Positions 18,541 through 27,157 of a stretch of 64,000 bases of DNA are shown here, piece by piece. The notes beneath the pieces are model-generated. The model was not told the DNA's origin. It saw nothing but the letters and a program-made list of their open reading frames with translations, and did not search any database. The stretch lies in NCBI GenBank assembly GCA_037046735.1, contig JBAOHC010000027.1:930001-994000 (forward strand). The letters are read 5' to 3'. The position numbers and the translations under genes are program-made. Within the stretch, counting starts at the first letter, position 1, and each line of letters starts with the position of its first letter. This DNA comes from JADKAV01 sp037046735 (GTDB lineage: Bacteria > Actinomycetota > Actinomycetes > S36-B12 > UBA10799).

Positions 18541-19304
18541 GGAACGACGACGCCTGCCGACGGTGACGCAGAGGTGGTCGGCGAGACGGTCGGGGTCGGG
18601 GTCGGAGTCGGCGCGGGCGCGAGCGGCGCAGCCAGCCCGGTGGCCTTGCCACGCAACGGAACCCGGCACGACGGCACCGTGCGGAACTCATACCCGCGGG
18701 CGCGAAGTTGCGGGATGAGCGCCTTGACGGCACTGACGGTGGCCGCCCGATTTCCGCCCCCGTCATGCATCAGGACCACGGAGCGATCCCGGACGTGGGT
18801 CAGGACGTGGTTCACGATGTACCCGGTGTCCTGGTGCGCCCAGTCCTCCGGGTCGACGCTCCACATCACCATCTTCATCCCCTGCGCCGCGACTGCACCG
18901 GACACGGTGGCATTGACGGCGCCGTAGGGCGGCCGGAAGCACTTTCCACCCAGCGGCGATAGCAGTCGTTGGGTCGCCGCGATCTCGTGGGCGATCCCGT
19001 CGGCAGACAGGTGGGTCATGTCGGTGTGGGTGTAGCTATGGTTTCCGATGGCATGACCCCGCATGTAGAGCCGCTGCACTGACCCCGGATCCGCGGCCAC
19101 TGATTGCCCGAGTAGGAAGAAGGTGGCCTGCACCTGCTGGCCGCGCAGCACCCGAAGCAGGCGTGGATCATTGGCCCCGTTGGGGCCGTCATCGAAGGTC
19201 AGATAGACGATCTTGGGCTTCTGCTCCCGTGCGCCCGAAGCTGGCGGGGCGGCTCCCATGGCCAACGCGCACACCCCCGCCACGATCAGCAAGCCAGTCC
19301 CCAT
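18537..19304 (-). CDS. Secreted polysaccharide (peptidoglycan/chitin) deacetylase
   Basis: NodB-homology carbohydrate esterase family 4 enzyme, 255 aa. A signal peptide (1 to about 25) precedes TFDDGPNG (catalytic and metal Asp pair), GNHSYTHTDM (metal His), RPPYGAVN and VLMHDGG. The C-terminus has a Pro/Thr repeat region (APTPTPTPT) and a Ser/Thr tail, as in wall-associated proteins. ATG 19304 is chosen from GGAGG 7 nt upstream. First gene of a four-gene overlapping unit with DUF4245, xseA and xseB. It probably de-N-acetylates cell-wall glycan. Confidence 0.88.
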   Translation of the reverse strand: MGTGLLIVAGVCALAMGAAPPASGAREQKPKIVYLTFDDGPNGANDPRLLRVLRGQQVQATFFLLGQSVAADPGSVQRLYMRGHAIGNHSYTHTDMTHLSADGIAHEIAATQRLLSPLGGKCFRPPYGAVNATVSGAVAAQGMKMVMWSVDPEDWAHQDTGYIVNHVLTHVRDRSVVLMHDGGGNRAATVSAVKALIPQLRARGYEFRTVPSCRVPLRGKATGLAAPLAPAPTPTPTPTVSPTTSASPSAGVVVP

Positions 19305-19388
19305 GCGCACCCCTCCAGTCTCGCATGCAACCCCCCTCGTCGTCCGCGACCCTTGGGCCTGTGGCACACGGCGCAATAGGCTGGGAGC

Positions 19389-21056
19389 ATGGCCGAATTC
19401 CATTACGTCGACATGCTCCCGCGCGGCGAGGACACGACCCGGTACCGACTGCTGACCACCGAGGGTGTGCAGCTCATCGATGTGGGCGGCCAGCAGTTCC
19501 TGCGGGTCTCCCAAGAGGCCCTGCGCCTGCTGACGTTTAACGCGATGCGCGACATCCAGCACCTTCTGCGCCCTGGGCACCTGCAGCAGTTGCGCAATAT
19601 CCTCGACGACCCGCAAGCCTCCCCCAACGACCGATTCGTCGCCTTGGATCTGCTGCGTAATGCCAACATCGCCGCTGGCGGCGTCTTGCCCATGTGCCAG
19701 GACACCGGCACCGCGATCATCTCCGGCAAGCGTGGCCAGCGGGTGCTCACCGAAGGCCCCGACGAGGCGGCACTATCGCGCGGTGTGTTCGATGCCTACC
19801 AGCAACTGAACCTGCGGTATTCCCAGATGAGCCCCATGTCGATGTGGGATGAGGTGAACACCGGCACCAATCTGCCGGCGCAGATCGAGCTCTACTCCGA
19901 CAGCAAACCGGGCCACGAACTGCAGTACGAGTTGTTCTTCATGGCCAAGGGGGGCGGCAGCGCCAACAAGTCCTACCTGTACCAGGAGACCAAGGCGGTG
20001 TTGAACCCTGACACTTTCCGCACGTTCTTGGACGCCTCACTGCGGGCGCTGGGCACCGCCGCCTGCCCGCCGTACCACCTCGGTGTGGTGGTCGGTGGCA
20101 CGAGCGCGGAGTTCGCCTTGAAAACAGCGAAGTACGCCTCAGCGCGCTATTACGACGATCTGCCCACTCACGGCGGCCCTGACGGCAACGGGTACCGCGA
20201 TGTGGAGATGGAGCAGCTCATCCTGGAGCAGACCCGCGACTTCGGGATCGGCGCCCAATTCGGCGGCAAGTACTTCTGCCACGACGTGCGGGTGATCAGG
20301 CTGCCCCGGCACGGCGCCAGCGCCCCCATCGCCATCGCCGTGAGTTGCTCGGCGGACCGCCAGGCCTTGGCGAAGATCACCCCGGAGGGCATCTTCTTGG
20401 AGGATCTCGAACGCGATCCCGCCCGTTTCCTGCCCGAGACCACCGACGACCACCTCGATGACGACGTGGTGAATATCGACCTGAACCGGCCGATGCCGCA
20501 GGTCCTCAACGACCTGCACAAACTGCCAGTGAAGACCCGGGTCAGCCTGACCGGCACCTTGGTCGTGGCCCGCGACATCGCACACGCGCGCATCAAGGAC
20601 ATGCTCGACCACGGTCAGCCGATGCCGCAGTACATGAAGGACCACCCCGTCTACTACGCGGGGCCGGCCAAGACCCCCGAGGGTTACGCCTCCGGCTCCT
20701 TCGGACCCACGACGGCGGGGCGGATGGACTCCTACGTCGACCAGTTCCAGAAGGCTGGCGGTTCGATGATCATGCTGGCCAAGGGCAACCGCAGCAAGGC
20801 GGTCACCACCGCGTGCCAGCACAACGGCGGCTTCTACCTGGGGTCGATCGGCGGTCCGGCCGCCCGCTTGGCACAGGACTGCATTCGCAAGGTCGAGGTG
20901 CTCGACTTCCCTGAGCACGGCATGGAGGCCGTGTGGCGCATCGAGGTCGAGAACTTCCCGGCCTTCGTCGTCGTGGATGACAAGGGCAATGACTTCTTCG
21001 CCGAGACAATGCGACCCATCGCCACCCGGATCCCGGTGGGTCCCCCGAAGGACTAG
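19389..21056 (+). CDS. fum: Class I fumarate hydratase
   Basis: Iron-sulfur fumarase of 555 aa catalysing fumarate to L-malate in the TCA cycle. The alpha region contains MCQDTGTAII and NTGTNLPAQIELYS; the beta region includes LTGTLVVARDIAHARIKDML and the C-terminal GNDFF. Cys residues in PMCQDTG, TAACPPYHLG and YFCHDVR are candidates for the [4Fe-4S] cluster. It is divergent from the deacetylase operon and ends at a strong bidirectional terminator. Confidence 0.94.
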   Translation: MAEFHYVDMLPRGEDTTRYRLLTTEGVQLIDVGGQQFLRVSQEALRLLTFNAMRDIQHLLRPGHLQQLRNILDDPQASPNDRFVALDLLRNANIAAGGVLPMCQDTGTAIISGKRGQRVLTEGPDEAALSRGVFDAYQQLNLRYSQMSPMSMWDEVNTGTNLPAQIELYSDSKPGHELQYELFFMAKGGGSANKSYLYQETKAVLNPDTFRTFLDASLRALGTAACPPYHLGVVVGGTSAEFALKTAKYASARYYDDLPTHGGPDGNGYRDVEMEQLILEQTRDFGIGAQFGGKYFCHDVRVIRLPRHGASAPIAIAVSCSADRQALAKITPEGIFLEDLERDPARFLPETTDDHLDDDVVNIDLNRPMPQVLNDLHKLPVKTRVSLTGTLVVARDIAHARIKDMLDHGQPMPQYMKDHPVYYAGPAKTPEGYASGSFGPTTAGRMDSYVDQFQKAGGSMIMLAKGNRSKAVTTACQHNGGFYLGSIGGPAARLAQDCIRKVEVLDFPEHGMEAVWRIEVENFPAFVVVDDKGNDFFAETMRPIATRIPVGPPKD

Positions 21057-21079
21057 CTGCAGGGGCGGCCCGGACAGCA

Positions 21080-21114
21080 CGAAACCCCCGCGCCCCAAAC
21101 GCGCGGGGGTTTCG
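21080..21114. terminator. Bidirectional intrinsic terminator
   Basis: Perfect 14-bp stem (21080-21093 with 21101-21114), 7-nt loop, A/T-rich outer part (GAAAC/GTTTC). It separates fumarase (+) from the convergent transglycosylase gene (-). Confidence 0.88.
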
Positions 21115-21127
21115 TCACTGGTCTGGC

Positions 21128-21643
21128 TCAGTACCAGCCCTTGTGTTGGAAGGCGTTCCAGGCACCCATCGGGGTCTTGTAGCGGCCCTTGACGTACGAC
21201 AGGCCCCACTTGATCTGGGTCTCGGGGTTGTTGCGCCAGTTGGCACCGTGCGAAGCCATCTTCGAACCGGGCAGTGCCTGCGGGATGCCGTGGGCACCCG
21301 AGCCGCCGTTGTGCGCGTGCTGGCTCCAGCCGGACTCGCGGGTCCACAGTTTCTCGAGGGCCTTGAACTGCTGCTGGCCCCAGCCGTAGCGGTATTCCAT
21401 GTAGTGCTTGGCGTACCACTTGTTGTAGCCGACGCTGCCGTACTTGTGCGGCGACTGCTTACGGGTCGGAGCCACGCTGCGGGAGGCCTTGGCCGCTTTG
21501 CCGCGGGCATTTGGCTTCTGCGTCTCGACGGTGGACACGCTGGTGTCGGGCACAGTCTCCTGGGCAACGGCAGGCGCGGCCACGGCCACGGTGCCGAACA
21601 GCAGCGGCATGCTCAACGCGCCGGCGACGAACTTGGAAGTCAT
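21128..21643 (-). CDS. Secreted SLT-like (lytic transglycosylase fold) protein, paralogue 1
   Basis: 171 aa: signal peptide (1 to about 27), a variable linker, and a C-terminal domain of about 85 residues with YGWGQQQFKALEKLWTRESGW, SGAHGIPQALPGSKM and NPETQIKWGLSYVKGRY, ending in GWY. The Glu of RESGW fits the catalytic acid of lysozyme/SLT-fold muralytic enzymes. First of three tandem paralogues (21.1-22.9 kb). ATG 21643 has AGGAG 8 nt upstream. A TGTGA-N6-TCACG palindrome lies 85 bp upstream of the start. Confidence 0.82.
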   Translation of the reverse strand: MTSKFVAGALSMPLLFGTVAVAAPAVAQETVPDTSVSTVETQKPNARGKAAKASRSVAPTRKQSPHKYGSVGYNKWYAKHYMEYRYGWGQQQFKALEKLWTRESGWSQHAHNGGSGAHGIPQALPGSKMASHGANWRNNPETQIKWGLSYVKGRYKTPMGAWNAFQHKGWY

Positions 21644-21728
21644 GGGGACATCTCCTACAGGGGGTTTGTGTGACACCCCTGTGATGCCCTGCCGTCCGAG
21701 CGGCGAATCGTGAGGCCGCTCACTCACA

Positions 21729-21744
21729 CGTGAACGAGCTCACA
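21729..21744. promoter_or_regulatory. CRP/GlxR-like site upstream of SLT paralogue 1
   Basis: Minus strand TGTGA-GCTCGT-TCACG matches the CRP consensus TGTGA-N6-TCACA except the last base. It lies 85 bp before the start codon. The equivalent element occurs before both sister genes. Confidence 0.6.
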
Positions 21745-21748
21745 AAAC

Positions 21749-22183
21749 TCAGTACCAGTTGTGGGACAGCCAGAACTTCTTGGCCTTGATCGGCGTCCCA
21801 TAACGGGTCTTGATGTAGTCCAGGCCCCAGTCGATCTGGGTCTCCGGGTTGGTGCGGTAGTCGCTGCCGTGCGTGCGCATCTTGCGAGCGGGCAGCGCCT
21901 GCGGGATACCGGTCGCCCCACTCGAGCGGTTCACAGCCCTGTGGTTCCAGCCCGACTCGTGGTACCACACCCACTTCAGGGCCGTGAACTGCTTGGGGCC
22001 CCACCCGTACCGAATCGCGGCGGCCTGCTGGGCATACCACTGGGAGTACTGGACGGTGCCGAAGCGGGCCGGAGCGTCTGCGCGGCTTGGCCGGGGCAGA
22101 TCCCGGCTGTCCGCCTGAACGCCGGTTGTGGCGCCGGCGAGCAGGGCGATCGTGAGGGCAGGAATGACGACAGCGCGCTTCAT
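21749..22183 (-). CDS. Secreted SLT-like protein, paralogue 2
   Basis: 144 aa, same architecture as its neighbours: a short signal peptide (MKRAVV to about 24) and the SLT-like domain with YGWGPKQFTALKWVWYHESGW, SGATGIPQALPARKM and NPETQIDWGLDYIKTRYG, ending HNWY. The catalytic-position Glu (HESGW) is kept. It is the most diverged of the three (W/Y replacing the usual K/R around the helix). Start ATG 22183; in-frame alternatives lie at 22192 and 22216. A CRP-like palindrome lies 117 bp upstream. Confidence 0.78.
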   Translation of the reverse strand: MKRAVVIPALTIALLAGATTGVQADSRDLPRPSRADAPARFGTVQYSQWYAQQAAAIRYGWGPKQFTALKWVWYHESGWNHRAVNRSSGATGIPQALPARKMRTHGSDYRTNPETQIDWGLDYIKTRYGTPIKAKKFWLSHNWY

Positions 22184-22300
22184 AAACACCATTTCGTTGC
22201 GGGGACACCCGGACACCGCATGCGAGGGGTACAGGCCAGCGGGTGGGTCTTGCTCTGTCCACCGTGACCAGAACCACGCATGTAGTTCAACGCCGGATCG

Positions 22301-22316
22301 TGTGACTTATGTCACG
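22301..22316. promoter_or_regulatory. CRP/GlxR-like site upstream of SLT paralogue 2
   Basis: Plus strand TGTGA-CTTATG-TCACG, i.e. the TGTGA-N6-TCACA type with one terminal mismatch; GTGAC/GTCAC form extended symmetric arms. It sits in the gap between paralogues 2 and 3, 117 bp before the start of paralogue 2. Confidence 0.62.
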
Positions 22317-22359
22317 AGGTGGGGCACCTGTTCCGGTAAATGGGGTGCCAGCCCCGGTA

Positions 22360-22935
22360 TCAGTACCATCCACGGGAGTGGGACGATGCCAGAGCGCCGG
22401 CCGGCGACCCGTACACGCTGTCGATGTAGGACAGCCCCCACTTGATCTGGGTTTCCGGATTGGTCGCCCAGTCGGCACCGAACGAGGCCATCTTCGACCC
22501 GGGCAACGACTGCGGAATACCGTGCGCCCCGGACGAGGCATTGTGGGCGTTCTGGCTCCAGCCGGACTCCCGCTGCCATAACTGTTCAAGGGCTGAGAAC
22601 TGGTCGGCTCCCCAGCCGTAGTGCTGCTGCATGTACAGCCGCGCGAACCACTTGTTGTACTCAACCGTCCCGAAGACGTGCGGGGAGGCACTGCGACTGG
22701 CTGCTCCAAGTCGCTTCTCCGTGTCGGCAGCGGCCTGCCAGATCGTGTGCCGCGGCAGATCGACGCTCAGCACCGGCGACGCCGGGTCGGTCGTAGCCTC
22801 GTGGCCGGCGCTGGCCACCGCCACAACCCCGGTACGGTCCGCCGCGGAGGCTCCCTGGGCCGCGTACAACAAGGCGCCGAAGGGTAGGGCGAGCGCAGCG
22901 CAGCCGAGGGCGACGCGGGTAAGACGTGCGGGCAT
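22360..22935 (-). CDS. Secreted SLT-like protein, paralogue 3
   Basis: 191 aa: signal peptide (1 to about 32), a 60-residue linker, then the SLT-like domain with YGWGADQFSALEQLWQRESGW, SGAHGIPQSLPGSKM and NPETQIKWGLSYIDSVYG, ending RGWY. GGAGG lies 7 nt before ATG 22935. Like paralogue 1 it keeps the Glu in RESGW. All three are probably exported cell-wall remodelling enzymes comparable in role to Rpf-type proteins; substrate cleavage is inferred from the fold only. A CRP-like palindrome lies 57 bp upstream. Confidence 0.82.
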   Translation of the reverse strand: MPARLTRVALGCAALALPFGALLYAAQGASAADRTGVVAVASAGHEATTDPASPVLSVDLPRHTIWQAAADTEKRLGAASRSASPHVFGTVEYNKWFARLYMQQHYGWGADQFSALEQLWQRESGWSQNAHNASSGAHGIPQSLPGSKMASFGADWATNPETQIKWGLSYIDSVYGSPAGALASSHSRGWY

Positions 22936-22992
22936 GTGGAAACCTCCAGTTGGCAACTGAAGTCACGATGCCCCGCGCAGGGTCCACTAAAG

Positions 22993-23008
22993 CGTGAGTC
23001 GCGTCACA
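22993..23008. promoter_or_regulatory. CRP/GlxR-like site upstream of SLT paralogue 3
   Basis: Minus strand TGTGA-CGCGAC-TCACG, 57 bp before the start codon and adjacent to the 3' end of phoH. Third instance of the same TGTGA-N6-TCACG element in 1.3 kb. Confidence 0.62.
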
Positions 23009-23015
23009 GCGCGCA

Positions 23016-24383
23016 TCAAAGCGGGTAGTCCTCGAGCAGTTCCGTGACCAGCGCCGCGATGGGCGAACGCTCCGAACGTGTCAGGGTGACGTGGGCGAAC
23101 AGCGGATGACCCTTGAGCCTGTCCACTACCGCAACCACCCCATCGTGCCGGCCGACCCGCAAGTTGTCCCGCTGCGCCACATCGTGGGTCAGGACGACCC
23201 TGGAATCCCGGCCGACCCGGCTGAGCACCGTCAACAACACGTTGCGCTCTAGGGACTGAGCCTCATCCACGATGACGAACGCATCGTGCAGGGACCGGCC
23301 CCGGATGTGCGTCAACGGCAGCACCTCGAGCATCCCGCGGTCGACGATCTCCTCGACGACCTCAGCGGTGGTGACCGCCTGCAGGGTGTCATGCACAGCC
23401 TGCGCCCAGGGCCCCATCTTGTCGTTCTCAGAGCCCGGCAGATATCCAAGCTCCTGGCCACCCACGGCGTAGAGCGGCCGGAAGACGATCACCTTGCGAT
23501 GCTGCCGGCGCTCCAGCACGGCCTCCAGCCCGGCGGACAGCGCCAGTGCGCTCTTGCCCGTGCCAGCGCGGCCGCCCAGCGACATGATCCCGATGCTGGG
23601 GTCCAGAAGCAGGTCCAGAGCGATGCGCTGCTCGGCACTGCGGCCGTGCAGACCGAAGGCCTCGCGGTCACCGCGCACCAGGCGTACCTGCTTGCCTTCC
23701 GTGACCCGACCCAGTGCCGAAGAGCTCTCCCCGGTCAGGATCAATCCGGTATGGCAGGGCAGATCCCGCGCCTCGTCCAGGTCCAGGTGGTCATTGCGAT
23801 AGAGCTCATCGATCCACGAGTTCGTGACGTCGAGCTCCTCGATGCCGCTCCACTCGCTGTTGGCGGCCAACTCGGCCCGGTACTCCTCGGCCTGCAGGCC
23901 CACTGCGGATGCCTTGACGCGCAGTGGCAGATCCTTGCTGACGACGACCACGTTGTGACCGTCCGCGGCGAGGTTGCGGGCCACCGCCAGGATCCGGGTG
24001 TCGTTGTCCCCGAGCTGGAATCCGCTGGGCAGTACCGATGCATCCGAGTGATTCAACTCCACTCGCAAGGTCCCGCCGCTGTCCAGCGGCACCGGCTCAT
24101 CGAGTCTGCCCGCCGCCACCCGCAGATCGTCGAGCAGGCGTAAGGCGGTGCGCGCGAAGTACCCCAGCTCCGGGTGGGTGCGCTTACCTTCGAGCTCGGA
24201 GATCACGATGGCGGGCAGCACGACCTCGTGCTCATCGAACCGCATGATCGCGTGGGGATCAGAGAGCAGGACACTGGTGTCCAGGACGTAAGTACGCGGG
24301 CGGTTCAAGGGCACTGGCGCCTCCGTTTCCACGGTGTATGCCGTGACGATAGAGCCGAATTCCCTCGCCGATGGGTGCGCCAC
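23016..24383 (-). CDS. phoH2: PIN-PhoH fusion protein (PhoH2 type)
   Basis: 455 aa combining an N-terminal PIN-like domain (VLDTSVLL with Asp35, Glu64 in SELEGK, DNDTRILAVA, then a later Asp) and a C-terminal PhoH ATPase. Walker A is GRAGTGKS (271-278) and Walker B is FVIVDEAQS. Members of this fusion family couple an RNase to an RNA helicase in mycobacteria. Full length; no antitoxin-like small gene is seen immediately upstream. Start ATG 24383; in-frame later starts exist. Confidence 0.9.
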   Translation of the reverse strand: MAHPSAREFGSIVTAYTVETEAPVPLNRPRTYVLDTSVLLSDPHAIMRFDEHEVVLPAIVISELEGKRTHPELGYFARTALRLLDDLRVAAGRLDEPVPLDSGGTLRVELNHSDASVLPSGFQLGDNDTRILAVARNLAADGHNVVVVSKDLPLRVKASAVGLQAEEYRAELAANSEWSGIEELDVTNSWIDELYRNDHLDLDEARDLPCHTGLILTGESSSALGRVTEGKQVRLVRGDREAFGLHGRSAEQRIALDLLLDPSIGIMSLGGRAGTGKSALALSAGLEAVLERRQHRKVIVFRPLYAVGGQELGYLPGSENDKMGPWAQAVHDTLQAVTTAEVVEEIVDRGMLEVLPLTHIRGRSLHDAFVIVDEAQSLERNVLLTVLSRVGRDSRVVLTHDVAQRDNLRVGRHDGVVAVVDRLKGHPLFAHVTLTRSERSPIAALVTELLEDYPL

Positions 24384-24413
24384 GCCGGGCGCGCAACGAT
24401 CCGTACCAGGCGT

Positions 24414-25175
24414 TCAGTTGCCGAAGCGGCGCTGCCGGTCGGCGTAGGAGCGCAAAGCCCGCAGAAAGTCGACCCGCCGGAAGTCCGGCCAGTACGCCTC
24501 ACAGAAGTAGAACTCGGAGTGCGCGCTCTGCCAGAGCAGAAAGCCGGACAGCCGTTGCTCACCCGAGGTCCGGATCACCAGATCGGGGTCCGGCTGGCCA
24601 CGGGTGTAGAGGTGCTCTGCGATGTGTTCGGGCTCCAGCACCTGCGCCAGATCGTCCAGTGTCTTGCCCATCGCTGCCTGCTCGGCAAGCAGTGACCGCA
24701 CGGCATCGACGACCTCCCGCCGACCTCCATAGCCAACCGCCACGTTCACCGTCATCCCGTCGATGTCGCGGGTGATCGCGTCGGCCTCCTTGAGCGCATT
24801 GGCCGTCTCCACCGGGAGCAGATCCAACGCACCCATCGGATGGATGTGCCACGCCTGGGTGGCCACCAGTCCCTCGACCGTTTCGGTGATGATCCCGAGC
24901 AGCGGCGTGAGCTCCTCGGTGGGGCGGGACAGGTTGTCCGTCGACAACAGCCACAGCGTCACCACCTCGACGTTGACGTCGTCACACCACCGCAGGAAGT
25001 CCTCGATCTTGCCGGCGCCGACCCGATGCCCGGTGGAGGCGGTGTGCCCCTGTAGCGACGCCCAGCGTCGGTTGCCATCAAGGATGACCCCCACGTGCCG
25101 GGGAATCTGCTGAACGTCGAGGCCATCGAGCAAGCGCTTCTCGTACAGCGAGTACGCCACATCCCGCAGGGCCAT
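24414..25175 (-). CDS. uppS: cis-prenyltransferase (Z-isoprenyl diphosphate synthase)
   Basis: 253 aa cis-prenyltransferase that elongates isoprenyl diphosphates used as glycan carriers. Catalytic Asp33 lies in HVGVILDGNRRWA, with later motifs DNLSRP, VAVGYGGRREVVDA and the C-terminal LVIRTSGEQRLSGFLLWQ, which provides the dimer/active-site region. Whether it makes a short (Z-farnesyl) or long product cannot be read directly; the mycobacterial neighbourhood equivalent is the short-chain enzyme. It follows phoH2 and is next to an ABC-2 polysaccharide-type exporter. Confidence 0.93.
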   Translation of the reverse strand: MALRDVAYSLYEKRLLDGLDVQQIPRHVGVILDGNRRWASLQGHTASTGHRVGAGKIEDFLRWCDDVNVEVVTLWLLSTDNLSRPTEELTPLLGIITETVEGLVATQAWHIHPMGALDLLPVETANALKEADAITRDIDGMTVNVAVGYGGRREVVDAVRSLLAEQAAMGKTLDDLAQVLEPEHIAEHLYTRGQPDPDLVIRTSGEQRLSGFLLWQSAHSEFYFCEAYWPDFRRVDFLRALRSYADRQRRFGN

Positions 25176-25219
25176 GACGTGAGCCTACCGCCGCCGCCCA
25201 GCCGGGGGGAGGCTCAGCC

Positions 25220-26005
25220 TCAGAACTCCAGCCCGGAGTCGTCGTCGTCCTCCTCGGCCCGTCGCCGAGCCTTACGGCGGCCCTTGACGCGGTCTTTGAT
25301 GAGAAACTCGGCGGCCTCAGCCACGGACACCGGCTGGGATCGTTTGCCGCGCAGGATGACCGCCTTGCTGCCCGCCTCCAGTGCCACCTGCGGCTTGGCG
25401 GTGGCCAGCACGACCGCCTTGCCCTGCTCGCGCAGCGTGTTCACCTGCGGCAGGCACAGCGGTCGGAACTCCCGGATGCCCACCTGCGCCGTCTGGTCGA
25501 ACATCACCACGGGAACCGGCGCGTTCACGGCGACGGCGAAGGCGATCTGGTCGCGCACCCCCTTGTCCATCTCCTGGATGGGCCAGTGCATCTTGGCATC
25601 CACCTGGGCCAGTTTCGCGGCCGGCGCGACCACATCGTCCACCTCGTCGTCGGTGAGCCCGTAGATGCCGGCGAGCATCCGAATCGTCTGCTCGACGCTG
25701 AGCTCGCGCACCCATCGGGACTGCGGGGAGGTGAGCAGCAGACACCGTGCCGGGGCCGACATCTGCCCGGTGTCCACGGGCAGCAGACCAGCCCAGGCCA
25801 ACATGGGTCCGGCCGACCGATCCGGGTCACGGCTGACCAGCACCAGGCCGTCACCCGCCTCCAGCTCCACGCTGAGGCCCTGAAAGATCCAGTAGCTCTC
25901 CTTGGCATGGGTGCCGGCCACTCGCGGGACGCCCTTGATGATCCGCTTCTTCTTCGTCAGCCGGACGCCTTGGACCCCGGCGTCCTGGAAACTCGCCAGA
26001 GTCAC
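25220..26005 (-). CDS. Degenerate ABC-type ATPase-like partner of ABC-2 permease
   Basis: 261 aa, spanning the length and order of a Wzt-type nucleotide-binding domain, but the catalytic motifs are lost. The Walker A position reads SRDPDRSAGP (58-67) with no GxxGxGK[ST]. The signature position reads MDKGVRDQIAF instead of SSGM/LSGGQ. The Walker B position reads VPVVMFDQ (164-171) without the catalytic Glu. The C-terminus is basic then acidic (KGRRKARRRAEEDDDD). GTG 26005 overlaps the permease stop (GTGA), so the two are co-translated. Probably a non-hydrolysing ABC subunit or scaffold; a distant NBD lookalike is the alternative. Confidence 0.7.
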   Translation of the reverse strand: MTLASFQDAGVQGVRLTKKKRIIKGVPRVAGTHAKESYWIFQGLSVELEAGDGLVLVSRDPDRSAGPMLAWAGLLPVDTGQMSAPARCLLLTSPQSRWVRELSVEQTIRMLAGIYGLTDDEVDDVVAPAAKLAQVDAKMHWPIQEMDKGVRDQIAFAVAVNAPVPVVMFDQTAQVGIREFRPLCLPQVNTLREQGKAVVLATAKPQVALEAGSKAVILRGKRSQPVSVAEAAEFLIKDRVKGRRKARRRAEEDDDDSGLEF

Positions 26006-26790
26006 TGCATCCTCCGCAGTTCGACGCCTTTGCCGTACAGCATGACGAGGCCGGCCACGAAGATCACCAGGATCACCGCGCCGGACAGCGCGTAGTTGGT
26101 CCATGAGGTCAGCACCTCGGGCCACACGCTGGCCCGGTACAGGTCGAGGATTCCGTGGAACGGGTTCAGGTACAGGTACTTCTGCAGCCACTCGGGGAAG
26201 TTCTTCTGCGACCACAGGATCGGGCTGCCCCAGAAGAACGCCCGGGTGAGAATGGAGGAGAACACCTCGATATCCGGCCAGCGCAGCGCCAGACCCGCCT
26301 CGAACATGGCGAATCCGGCACACAGGATGAGTTGCACGAGGATGGCCAGCGGGAACAGGGCCGTCCCCCACGTCAGGCTAGCGCCCGCGACGACGATGAA
26401 TCCGAGGATGATCGGCAACGACGTCAGGAACTCGATCAGGCCCACCAGCACTATGCGCAGCGGCCACACGGCCACCGGCAGCGGACTGTTGTCGAGCACG
26501 TCGCCGAACCGCATGAACGCCCGTGGGCTCTTGCGGATGGTCTGCGACAACCATGTGAACGGGTAGATGCCCGTGATGAGGAACACGATGAACGGCTGCA
26601 GCCCGATGCCCCGGCCCCCGGCGAAGATGAAGGTGAAGACCAGCCACATGAGCATCGCCAGCAGGAAGGGTTCGCCGAGGGTCCAGATGAACCCGAGGCG
26701 GTAGCGACGGTACGACTGCTTGATGTCCTGACGGACCATCAATGCCACGGTCCGGCGGGTGCTCACCAGCCGGCCGAGGTCGGAAACCAT
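26002..26790 (-). CDS. ABC-2 type export permease (Wzm-like)
   Basis: 262 aa with six predicted transmembrane helices and the ABC-2/Wzm landmarks: an amphipathic N-terminus (RQDIKQSYRRYRLGFIWTL), a central KSPRAF loop, and the C-terminal NPFHGILDLYRASVW motif typical of polysaccharide and teichoic-acid exporters. It would export a lipid-linked glycan. Its adjacent NBD-like partner lacks ATPase motifs, so an active ATPase must be supplied elsewhere if this transporter works. Confidence 0.85.
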   Translation of the reverse strand: MVSDLGRLVSTRRTVALMVRQDIKQSYRRYRLGFIWTLGEPFLLAMLMWLVFTFIFAGGRGIGLQPFIVFLITGIYPFTWLSQTIRKSPRAFMRFGDVLDNSPLPVAVWPLRIVLVGLIEFLTSLPIILGFIVVAGASLTWGTALFPLAILVQLILCAGFAMFEAGLALRWPDIEVFSSILTRAFFWGSPILWSQKNFPEWLQKYLYLNPFHGILDLYRASVWPEVLTSWTNYALSGAVILVIFVAGLVMLYGKGVELRRMQ

Positions 26791-26800
26791 GACCCCGATG

Positions 26801-27157
26801 CTAGTTGTCCGCGGGAGTCGGTTCAGCGCTGGTGGCGTTCACGGCACCGTCCGGCTCCATCTCGGCAATCGCGGCCCGCGCCCACTGCGTCGCTTTGTGC
26901 TCGGCGTAGAACGACAAGAACGGAATGGTCCCCGAGATGGCGATCAGGAAGGTCCGGGGGAAGATCTGCCACTTACACCGGAAGGCGAGGTCGATGACGG
27001 TGATCACGTAGAACATGAACATCCAGCCATGCAGGATCGCGATCGGCGTCTCGATGTGCCAGATGTAGTGCAACGGCATGTGCACGAACACCAGCAGCAG
27101 CAACAGGACGCCGACGACGTAGGCCATCACCCGGTACCGCGTCAATGCCGCCTTCAT
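26801..27157 (-). CDS. DUF3817 membrane protein
   Basis: 118 aa, about three transmembrane helices with HMPLHYIW and HGWMFMFYVITVIDLA, the DUF3817 pattern. The C-terminal tail is hydrophilic. ATG 27157 overlaps the upstream gene's TGA by 1 nt. Function unknown; the family often lies near small electron-transport or stress membrane proteins. Confidence 0.8.
   Translation of the reverse strand: MKAALTRYRVMAYVVGVLLLLLVFVHMPLHYIWHIETPIAILHGWMFMFYVITVIDLAFRCKWQIFPRTFLIAISGTIPFLSFYAEHKATQWARAAIAEMEPDGAVNATSAEPTPADN

Noticed and set aside
21668..21686. Two TGTGA motifs in direct orientation near paralogue 1
   Set aside because: Not inverted, so not a CRP-type site; the palindromic site at 21729 is better.
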